A stretch of DNA of 64,000 nt. Source: Coprousia sp963931435. Its GTDB lineage: Bacteria; Actinomycetota; Coriobacteriia; Coriobacteriales; Coriobacteriaceae. Where the stretch lies: NCBI GenBank assembly GCA_963931435.1, contig OZ007012.1, forward strand, positions 186,001-250,000. The letters run 5' to 3'. Positions 38,244 through 45,085 of the stretch are shown piece after piece (within the stretch, counting starts at the first letter, position 1; the number at the start of each line of letters is the position of its first letter). The position numbers and the translations under genes are program-made. Under the pieces are notes generated by a model. It was not told the origin of the DNA. It searched no databases and saw only the letters and a program-made list of their open reading frames with translations.

Positions 38244-40118
38244 CTACTCCACCTCTCTAATAAATTGATCATGGCTTGCGTATACCCGGTCGAGTTCCGG
38301 GCTATAAAACAGGCTCGTCTTTCGAATAAGGGTAATGAGCTGCGAGGTTGTGATATCGATACCATATGCTTCACGGAGGATATCGAGTAGCTCGTCTATG
38401 TCGAGCGAAGCCTCACGTGCGAGGAGTGACGCTATGAGATCGCGCCCGCGCGCCTGTGTATGCGGTTCGGCAAAGATGGGGCGCCCGCCAAGATGCCCAC
38501 GCGTGCAATAGCGCTTGCGCGAGAGCAGGACGGACTCGTAGAAGGCATCGGAAAGCCCATAGGCAAGAAGCGGGAGATCGGCTGCGTTTATCCGGAGCCA
38601 TGGAACGGTGAACTGCGGGACACCCGATTCGACCCCCCGTTTCGCCGCATCGCACACAAACGCATCCATATCGGACGGTGTTATTTCCAGCTCGGTCAAG
38701 CCTGCGGGCGTAATGAACGTACTGTCATCGTACGGATAGAATGCGCCCTTCATTATCGAAGAGTTGACGAACTGGATAAACGTGAAGGTTTGACGCATGT
38801 CCTGAGGAATGGATTCTTCTGTGACAAGCGCATGTGAAAACAACGTGCGGTAGTAGGCGTCCGGTGTTCGCCAACTGCTGCGTAGGACGCAATCGCCGCA
38901 CGAGCGGAATCCGAGCTGCCAAGGCTCTGGTTCCGCTGCATCAAAGAGACCGTTATTATCGCAAAGCGCCTTAACCGCAAGCTGAAATCCTTGTGGGGTG
39001 TACCAGTCGCTTGTGAGCCCCTCCTTGATGCGCGCGATGTCCGCATCCGGAATAGAGTGTGGGCCGTGCGTTTTATCCTCAGGTGCCTCATCTGGCTGGT
39101 GGGGAGCTTCATGGTTTGGGGAAAAATCGGGCGCAAAGTGTTCTGCATATGCCTCGATATCTGCAAGCCAGTCATCTTGCTCTATGCGGGAACGTCGCGC
39201 GCGGTGCAAGACAATCTGCTCGTCCGGTGCGGCGTCATAGAGTTTCTCCAAGAGCGCAAAGCGCGAACGGGGATCCTCCGAGAGGATGGTGACGTCTTTG
39301 GGGAGTTCTATGCGGAGAAGATCCTCGTGCCAGAGACAGTTTGGATCGTTCCAGATAACGATATTGCCGTTTGACATCGAAAGATAGTCGGCAAGCTGTT
39401 GGGCGGCTTGTGCGAGCTCTGCGGCCCTTGGGTCTTCTGTAGCTTGAGACGAGGTCTCCTCTTCTCCCACAAAGCGGAATCCAAAGCCGTGAATCGTCGC
39501 AATCCATCTTGGATTTCGCGCAGGGTCATCGAGCTTCTTGCGAAGATTCTTGATATGGCTCGCAAGCAAACGGCCTGAGGCGAGAAATCCGATCCCCAGC
39601 GCTTCCTCAGATAGCGCTTCTTTATCTATCGCTTCTCCTGCATGATGAATCAAAGCAAGAAGGACTTGGTACTCTGAAGTGGTGGGGGAGATGTCGACAC
39701 CGTTGAGGATGATGCGATGGCGCTCTTCGCTAATCTCAAGCGTTGCATTGCCTCCCGCCGACCTGAAGATTCGCCCAGAGTCGCTAAGATTGTCTTGTAT
39801 GCGCTCTCTCGGGCCATCAGGGAGGTCAAGTCGATATCCGATGCCGTGAACGGTTTTGAGCCAATACGGGCGGCGCGCATTTTCGTGCAGCTTTGCCCTG
39901 ATATTTTTCACGTGGGTATCGACCGTCCGTACATCTTGCGTGCCCAGTCCCTGAGCAAGGGTGACACGTGAAAACGCCGTGCCCGGCTTACTGGCAAGGT
40001 GCTCCAGCACGCGGTACTCGTTGGATGTGAGCCAGACGCGTTCGCCGTCGAGCCGCGCATCTTCCAGGGATGTATCAAGTGCGAGAACAGGCGGGCGCTT
40101 CGCGTTTTCTGCGGTCAT
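38244..40118 (-). CDS. tandem OmpR-type winged helix fused to a PglZ N-terminal-like domain
   Basis: A 624-aa protein; ATG 40118 has GAAAGGAGGAAGG upstream. Residues ~10-105 and ~130-220 are two Trans_reg_C winged helices (WLTSNEYRVLEHLASKPG..VDTHVKNIRAKL..HGIGYRL and SPTTSEYQVLLALIHHAG..HIKNLRKKL..HGFGFRF). There is no receiver domain. Residues ~245-325 match the N-terminus of PglZ from the same operon (VIWNDP, ELPKDVTILSED, SRFAL, DDWLAD..AYAEHFA.D). The C-terminal ~270 residues end in a helical segment (IDELLDILREAYGIDITTSQL). Placed between pglX-C and the ParB-like gene; it may be the BREX operon regulator or a PglX/PglZ-interacting DNA adaptor. I know of no described BREX protein with this layout. 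Confidence 0.85.
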   Translation of the reverse strand: MTAENAKRPPVLALDTSLEDARLDGERVWLTSNEYRVLEHLASKPGTAFSRVTLAQGLGTQDVRTVDTHVKNIRAKLHENARRPYWLKTVHGIGYRLDLPDGPRERIQDNLSDSGRIFRSAGGNATLEISEERHRIILNGVDISPTTSEYQVLLALIHHAGEAIDKEALSEEALGIGFLASGRLLASHIKNLRKKLDDPARNPRWIATIHGFGFRFVGEEETSSQATEDPRAAELAQAAQQLADYLSMSNGNIVIWNDPNCLWHEDLLRIELPKDVTILSEDPRSRFALLEKLYDAAPDEQIVLHRARRSRIEQDDWLADIEAYAEHFAPDFSPNHEAPHQPDEAPEDKTHGPHSIPDADIARIKEGLTSDWYTPQGFQLAVKALCDNNGLFDAAEPEPWQLGFRSCGDCVLRSSWRTPDAYYRTLFSHALVTEESIPQDMRQTFTFIQFVNSSIMKGAFYPYDDSTFITPAGLTELEITPSDMDAFVCDAAKRGVESGVPQFTVPWLRINAADLPLLAYGLSDAFYESVLLSRKRYCTRGHLGGRPIFAEPHTQARGRDLIASLLAREASLDIDELLDILREAYGIDITTSQLITLIRKTSLFYSPELDRVYASHDQFIREVE

Positions 40119-40175
40119 GCCTTCCTCCTTTCGGCTGTTAAGATAGCGCAAGCCTCATGCCCGAATGACTGGGCT

Positions 40176-41150
40176 TTATTTGATCTTGGCGAGCGCGTTT
40201 TGGAATTTGCCATAGTTGACCTTTACCCCGTCGTCGAGGTCGATGACAATCATTTGGTCGGCGAGTTCGTGGATCTTTTCCTCGTAGGCCTCCAGCTCGG
40301 ACGCTTGGTCGGCTACGCGCTTGCGCTCTTTGGTGAGAGTGACTTTCTGGCGACCGTCTGAGCTCTCGATGGCGTCATCGAGGTGCGCAAGTCGCGCGCG
40401 ATAGCGCTCCTGCTGCTCGTGCACATAGTCCGTGCGCACGCGCGCCATGAGGTCGGGCTGATAGCGATGCATATAGATAAGCGCTTTGAAGCTGTTCTTC
40501 TTGCCGGCGTCGAGCAACCAGTAGATGGGGCGCTTCTTGTACGTTTTGCAATGATCGGCAAAGAACTCCCTAAGGAAGTATTGGCGAACAGTCTCGCGCG
40601 TGGTTCCCTTGGCGGTGGGGGAGAGCGCGTCTGCCACAAAGCGCAGGTTTTCCTCAAGCGTTTCTGCGCCGTAGGCAGCCACAAGGAACTGTTCAAAGCG
40701 CGCAACGATGTCATCGGGGAAGTACACATCTTCCGTAATGGGAAGCACATTGTCTCGGTCTGGCATAAAGGTCACATGCTCAGGGTCAGGCATCTTGGCG
40801 AGGTAGTTTTCTACCGTGTCGCCTTGGTCGGCGAGCACGAGTCCGTCCACGTCGAGTGAGTAGCGGCCAAACATGCAGCCGACGGCATAGGAGATGAGCG
40901 AGACGATTTCGTCGCGCTTGGTGCGCACGTAGTTGTTGCCTTTAAAGCTTGCGGGGATCTCCTCTACCGTGTCGAAGATTCGCGCGACCGAGACGTACCT
41001 GTCTTCGACTTCTATGGGCACCTCACCCATCATGTTGTAAATCTCCGCGAAGATGCGGTTGAGTTCCTCTTCGTTGGCTTTGAGCTGGTCGAAGCGCGCG
41101 TTGACCTCGGCTTTGTGCGTTTCGTACTTGTCGCGTATGAGCGTTGCCAT
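40176..41150 (-). CDS. pglX: PglX C-terminal part, separate ORF
   Basis: A 324-aa protein that is not a complete enzyme. Its sequence is the end of a PglX/BrxX methyltransferase: VNARFDQLKANEEELNRIFAEIY, EIVSLISYAVGCMFGRYSLD, FFADHCKTYKKRPIYWLLDAG then KKNSFKALIYMHRYQPDLMARVRTDYVHEQ in register with family C-termini. The preceding part is the 839-aa ORF at 42541-45060, which ends in the matching SWDFKRSPL. The two are separated by a 1.4-kb cassette. AAAGG at 41158-41162 (complement) and an ATG give it its own translation start. Whether the halves assemble into an active enzyme is unknown. Confidence 0.88.
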   Translation of the reverse strand: MATLIRDKYETHKAEVNARFDQLKANEEELNRIFAEIYNMMGEVPIEVEDRYVSVARIFDTVEEIPASFKGNNYVRTKRDEIVSLISYAVGCMFGRYSLDVDGLVLADQGDTVENYLAKMPDPEHVTFMPDRDNVLPITEDVYFPDDIVARFEQFLVAAYGAETLEENLRFVADALSPTAKGTTRETVRQYFLREFFADHCKTYKKRPIYWLLDAGKKNSFKALIYMHRYQPDLMARVRTDYVHEQQERYRARLAHLDDAIESSDGRQKVTLTKERKRVADQASELEAYEEKIHELADQMIVIDLDDGVKVNYGKFQNALAKIK

Positions 41151-41265
41151 GTTAAGCCGCCTTTCTATATGGAGAACGAGCGTTCGTGTCTAGGGTTAAG
41201 AATGTCAGCGGTGTAAGTCCTGCGAGCCGGAAGTGCCACCTCTCCCGAAGGGAGGTGAACTGCCT

Positions 41266-41394
41266 ATGGACTGGTTGTATGGATTCCTGAGCTTGGTGGC
41301 TCTGGCTTTCAAGCTTTTGAACGAAGCAATCAAGCTCGTATCCAAGGCTCGAGGCTACATACGTGAGAGGAGGAAGAAGGGCCGCCACCGCTAA
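41266..41394 (+). CDS. 42-aa hydrophobic/basic peptide, possible type I toxin
   Basis: MDWLYGFLSLVALAFKLLNE then AIKLVSKARGYIRERRKKGRHR: a short hydrophobic helix followed by a strongly basic tail, the pattern of small membrane toxins (Fst/TxpA/Ldr-like). The GGGAGGTGA ribosome site (41251-41259) is locked in a hairpin with the preceding CACCTCTCCC, as in type I toxin mRNAs. The stop codon lies inside ACCGCTAAGCGGT. Encoded against the direction of the BREX operon, within the cassette. Similarity is by pattern; no named family was recognised. Confidence 0.5.
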   Translation: MDWLYGFLSLVALAFKLLNEAIKLVSKARGYIRERRKKGRHR

Positions 41395-41470
41395 GCGGTA
41401 AGCAGCCCCCACCCAAATCAAGCGGTGCTGCCTGGGACTCCAATCGCAGGCAACCGTTGGCCTCATTGTA
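41370..41470 (-). ncRNA. candidate antisense RNA against the 42-aa toxin
   Basis: On the minus strand TGTTACAAT (complement of 41465-41473) is an extended -10 element. A transcript from about 41458 would cross the TGCCTG/CAGGCA and GCAGC/GCTGC hairpins (41401-41452) and the 3' end of the toxin ORF, the geometry of TxpA/RatA- and Fst-like pairs. The 3' end is not defined; no U-run terminator was seen. The -35 is weak (TCAGCC). Confidence 0.3.
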
Positions 41471-41659
41471 ACACGTTCGCGAGTAGTGGCTGAGCGGGCT
41501 TGCGCGGGACGTGGGATTCCTTCGGCACGGGATGGCTCGCTAGAACCCTTGGCAGAAAAGGTGACAAAGCGGGCGATTTGCCTTTTTAGTGGCGCCTTCT
41601 GTTGGCTTTGTAGGCTATCGGTTGCTGGTTCAAGCATAACGACATACTGTTCTTAACAG

Positions 41660-42298
41660 TTATCCAAATAGCCCAAGCAGCAGATGCACCCCGAATAATA
41701 GGGCTGCACTGCAAGAAAAAATAACGAGTCCAATGGAGCATCTGAGCATTTTCCACATGTTGTTGAGTTTGGTTCGCATCCCTTGGAAGGTTCCCTGCAT
41801 AGCTTCGCAATAGTTTCCCGCTAGAGTTAGTTCATCTATTGTCATTTCTTGAGGATTGTCCTTGTAAGCGTCAAAGAGCTGATCGACAAAGTCAGATTGG
41901 CTTTTTGGAGACTCCAACACTTCCATAGGCTTAAGCATTCGGGCACGCAGTGTGATGATGAGACATACTGCCAGAGGTATAAGGACAACCGCGTACATCC
42001 ATGCTAGTTCTATTTGGGCAAGGGAAAGGCCGGATGTGTTTGGCGCCGCGTAACATTCAAACAAGAATGACGCTGGGGTAAGGAACGCGACAGACAAAAT
42101 GGTGATACACGTAAGCAACTGAGTTGATAGGTCCTCAAGTTTCTTCTCCCGCTCTACCTCCGTAGTGAACGCGAGATCTGCGAGTTTATAGAGATGAGAT
42201 GCCAGGAGCGCCCTAATTTCATCATCTCGAGGATTAGATTCTCCAGCTTTCTCGCGAGTGAATTCGAGGGTGGTTTTCATTTCTATTGCTCGGTTCAT
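41660..42298 (-). CDS. 212-aa membrane protein of the pglX cassette
   Basis: The N-terminal ~70 residues are charged and helical (TLEFTREKAGESNPRDDEIR). Two hydrophobic segments follow (LLTCITILSVAFLTPASFLF; MYAVVLIPLAVCLIITLRA), then a cytoplasmic loop of about 75 residues with YKDNPQEMTIDELTLAGNY, and a last one (IGLVIFSCSAALLFGVHLLL). This helix-TM-TM-linker-TM layout is reminiscent of SLATT-type membrane effectors in defence islands, but no signature was identified. AT-rich relative to the operon. Confidence 0.65.
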   Translation of the reverse strand: MNRAIEMKTTLEFTREKAGESNPRDDEIRALLASHLYKLADLAFTTEVEREKKLEDLSTQLLTCITILSVAFLTPASFLFECYAAPNTSGLSLAQIELAWMYAVVLIPLAVCLIITLRARMLKPMEVLESPKSQSDFVDQLFDAYKDNPQEMTIDELTLAGNYCEAMQGTFQGMRTKLNNMWKMLRCSIGLVIFSCSAALLFGVHLLLGLFG

Positions 42299-42349
42299 AG
42301 TGGGCTCACTTCTAGGACGGCGTTATCTGCACAGAAATTAGCAAAGGCG

Positions 42350-42526
42350 TTAATCGGTCCGCTTTCCCTTGAGATTTTGGCTATGGTTGGCGACGCTCGT
42401 TGTTGGTGGTTTCGGGAGCGGAACACTTCGTTTGGTGAAGTCTGTGCCTGCGTGGACACTCTTCTTGCCAGTGTGGGGTATTCCGTGTTCGGTTTTGTCG
42501 TTATGCTGTGTCGGATGTTTTGGCAT
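42350..42526 (-). CDS. 58-aa basic, His/Pro/Lys-rich small protein
   Basis: MPKHPTQHNDKTEHGIPHTG ... ends HSQNLKGKRTD. GAGAGGACAGCGACC precedes the ATG. It begins 14 bases after the pglX-N stop and lies 51 bases before the membrane-protein start, in the same direction. Hydrophilic, no Cys, unlikely to be globular. Function unknown; it may be a partner or antidote for the membrane protein. Confidence 0.5.
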   Translation of the reverse strand: MPKHPTQHNDKTEHGIPHTGKKSVHAGTDFTKRSVPLPKPPTTSVANHSQNLKGKRTD

Positions 42527-42540
42527 GGTCGCTGTCCTCT

Positions 42541-45060
42541 CTATATCAATGGGCTACGCTTGAAGTCCCAAGAGATTTCTTGGGAGTCCCAATCGGCTTT
42601 AGAATGAGAAACCTGTTTGTCTGCAATTTCATTTATTGATTCGATGTCTTTGCTTGTTGGGCGCAAGAAAGGAACTTGTGCTACATCTCCAACTTGGCAG
42701 TGCATAGTCGAATTGAACGTAGATAGGCAGAGGGAGAAAACGCTTGAGTTAGAGTAAGCGAGGAGAGATAGCTGTTCCTCTGATTTAGGGAGGAAGCAGT
42801 GACCGGAAATGTCGTAGAAAGTATCTGCTGGTGCAAAACGAAAGCTGTTGCTGCCAGATGCTAAATCTGTCCAAGTCACTTTTGCCTTACTCAAATAATC
42901 TTCAGGAAGAACCCGGGCGTTTTTTTGCTCCAGAATCCATGAAGGGTTATCTTTATAGAGCAGCAGCCATGTGAGGTTTCCATACCACTTTCTATATGGC
43001 CCGCCTTTTAGATACTTAATCCATTTTTTCGGATATGGCGTTACTCCAAAATCTGATTCCCACCACAGTCTTAAATATTTATCGTTATTTGAGGTTTGCA
43101 TGCCGACTCGAGGGTGTGCAACTTTTTCGAAGCTAACGCCGTTTTGAAATGCTGCCAGCAAGTTGTTGCTTGCCCAATAGGCGATGGGGGAGCCGGGGAC
43201 GTCGTGGAAGGTGGTGGCGTCGGCGCGGTAGAACCAGCCGCAGTCGGGGTTGTGGATGGCTTCGAGGATCTTCTCGCGCTTGGGCTCGCTGCCGTTGATA
43301 TCGACTAAGCGGGCATAGGCGCCCTTGACAGGGGCCTTGTCGTTATAGAGAACATCAGCTGTGACGGAAACGACTTCGCCGCCGATGGAGTCGAACGCGC
43401 GCGGGCCGAGGTGTGCCATGGTGAGAATCGTTTTCTCGTCGATGAGTTGCTCGCGCATCTTCTCAAAGCTGCCGAGGAACATCCACGACTGCATGGTGAC
43501 CATCGCGCTGTAGCCCATCGGCTGGGCGAGGACGTAGCTGCGCTCGATGAAGGCGGTGCACAGGTCTTTACAGCTGTTGGGATAGTGCTTCTTCACCCAT
43601 TTGCTCATGAACGGGTTGAAGCTGCTGCTGCCCATGTAGGGCGGGTTGGCGACGACTACGTCGAAGCGGCGGGCGAGCGCCTTGCAAGCTGTAAGCGCCC
43701 GCTCGACGTTCTCGTTTGCCTGCGACGAAAAGAGGTCGCCGGCGTTGGCGTCCGCCAGGTCCTGCTCGAGCGCGGCGATGTCGTCGGCGGTCGGCTGCAG
43801 CAGGCTGCCGATCTCGCCCAGATGCGCCAGATCTTCCAGCAGCTGCTTCCTATCCCGCAAAGGGCTCGTGGTGCTGAGCTCGTCCGCATCGATCTCGATG
43901 CTGCTCAGCACCTGGATATCCGCCGTGATGCCGCGGCTGAAGAAGCGCCGGTCGTACTCGCGTGCGCACAGGGCGAGTGCCAGCTGGGCGATCTGTGCGG
44001 CGCGCTCGTCAATCTCGAGACCGGAGAGGTTGCGGGTCAAGATGAGTGCGGGAATCTCGCGCTCGCGGTAGCCGCACTCCCGGTAGATGGCCATGAGCAT
44101 CTTGAACGCGTAGTCCAAAATATGGCTCGACCCGCAGGCCGGGTCGCAGAAGGTGATGTCCTCGGGGCTCGCGATGCGGATGAAGTCCTCGTGCTCCGCA
44201 TCCGGCTCGATGTAGTACTCCATAAGGCGGTCGGAGGGGTTCTCCGCCTGGGCGTAGCTGCGCAGCGTGCTCTCGGGGTGATTGAGCATCCAGAGACGTC
44301 CGAGCGAGTTATCTACCATATAGCGGACGATCCAATCGGGGGTGAAGAGCTGTGTGGCGGGGGCGATGTCGGCAGCGCCCGCTTTGCGCTTAGACTTGAA
44401 GAACTCCGCCTTCACCGCGGAGTTGTAGAACTGGTACATCCAGCCCAGGATCTCGACGTTCTCCCATGCGTCCTCGGGGATATCCGTTACCAGGCGGTAG
44501 AGCACGTTGTGCTCGCTTTTGGCGAGCAGGTTTTGCGGCAGGGTGAGGGCGTCGGCCGCGACGGTGCCGAAGACGGCGGGAAAATAATCGGCGAGCTGGT
44601 TGCACTGGGCGATGAGGATAGCGTGGTAGAGCTTCTCATCGTCGCCCGCCTGGATGAGCTCGGCAACCTCCGTCTGGTCGAGACCGGGCAGATCGAGCGT
44701 GATGGCCACGCGCAGGCACTCAGGACTAAAAGTGCCGTCAGCGGCGGAAAGCATACGCACATGGTTAGGCAGGTAGCCGGCAAGCTCCATGTAGCGGATG
44801 GCGGCAAAGCGGTTGAACCAGGTGTAGGCCATGGTAGTGATGAAGGGGAGCACCCCCTCACGCTCGATACGGCGATAGAGCTCGGCGCGTTGAGCGCGCT
44901 CGGTGGGCGTGAGCACCGTGCCGCGAATGGCATCGGCATCCGCCCCGTATTCCGCGCTGCCCGCATCATCGAGTGCATAGACATAGAGTTGTTGTTCCAT
45001 ATCTTTCAGCAGCTGCTCGCGCGCCTCGATGGAAAACTTCTCGATCGTCTTGGTATCCAT
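42541..45060 (-). CDS. pglX: BREX adenine-specific DNA methyltransferase PglX, N-terminal and specificity part
   Basis: PglX methylates host DNA for self-recognition in BREX. ATG 45060 (MDTKTIEKFSIEAREQLLKD) has AGGAGGCGCAT upstream. The 839-aa ORF has the SAM-binding DPACGSSHILDYAF and the catalytic NPPY in FDVVVANPPYMGSSSFNPFM. The specificity region starts at about residue 630 (PGSPIAYWASNN) and ends WDSQEISWDFKRSPLI at the stop. A usual PglX continues for another 320-350 residues; that part is the ORF at 40176-41150. From about 43160 to the stop the base composition drops sharply towards AT, suggesting a foreign specificity region. Confidence 0.92.
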   Translation of the reverse strand: MDTKTIEKFSIEAREQLLKDMEQQLYVYALDDAGSAEYGADADAIRGTVLTPTERAQRAELYRRIEREGVLPFITTMAYTWFNRFAAIRYMELAGYLPNHVRMLSAADGTFSPECLRVAITLDLPGLDQTEVAELIQAGDDEKLYHAILIAQCNQLADYFPAVFGTVAADALTLPQNLLAKSEHNVLYRLVTDIPEDAWENVEILGWMYQFYNSAVKAEFFKSKRKAGAADIAPATQLFTPDWIVRYMVDNSLGRLWMLNHPESTLRSYAQAENPSDRLMEYYIEPDAEHEDFIRIASPEDITFCDPACGSSHILDYAFKMLMAIYRECGYREREIPALILTRNLSGLEIDERAAQIAQLALALCAREYDRRFFSRGITADIQVLSSIEIDADELSTTSPLRDRKQLLEDLAHLGEIGSLLQPTADDIAALEQDLADANAGDLFSSQANENVERALTACKALARRFDVVVANPPYMGSSSFNPFMSKWVKKHYPNSCKDLCTAFIERSYVLAQPMGYSAMVTMQSWMFLGSFEKMREQLIDEKTILTMAHLGPRAFDSIGGEVVSVTADVLYNDKAPVKGAYARLVDINGSEPKREKILEAIHNPDCGWFYRADATTFHDVPGSPIAYWASNNLLAAFQNGVSFEKVAHPRVGMQTSNNDKYLRLWWESDFGVTPYPKKWIKYLKGGPYRKWYGNLTWLLLYKDNPSWILEQKNARVLPEDYLSKAKVTWTDLASGSNSFRFAPADTFYDISGHCFLPKSEEQLSLLAYSNSSVFSLCLSTFNSTMHCQVGDVAQVPFLRPTSKDIESINEIADKQVSHSKADWDSQEISWDFKRSPLI

Positions 45061-45085
45061 ATGCGCCTCCTGCCGGCTCTCGTGG

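Larger units (their letters stand above)
41164..42546. mobile_element. insertion-like cassette splitting pglX
   Basis: The sequence between the two pglX parts is bounded by the 7-bp direct repeat TCTATAT (41164-41170 and 42540-42546). Removing it and one repeat would leave the pglX-N stop (ATATAG), then AAAGG, and the pglX-C ATG in tandem. It holds a 58-aa gene and a 212-aa membrane-protein gene on the minus strand and a 42-aa toxin-like ORF on the plus strand. No transposase or recombinase lies within it, and no terminal inverted repeats were found, so a mobile origin is a hypothesis. Confidence 0.4.

Noticed and set aside
41152..41637. 161-aa minus-strand ORF between the pglX parts
   Set aside because: No ribosome site, no coherent composition, and it is antisense to the 42-aa ORF and its structured 3' region.
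42369..42563. 64-aa hydrophobic plus-strand ORF at the cassette edge
   Set aside because: TTG start without ribosome site, it runs into pglX on the opposite strand, and the 58-aa minus-strand ORF has better signals.
40176..45060. Invertible phase-variation system for pglX
   Set aside because: No site-specific recombinase gene and no inverted pglX segment is present in the locus.
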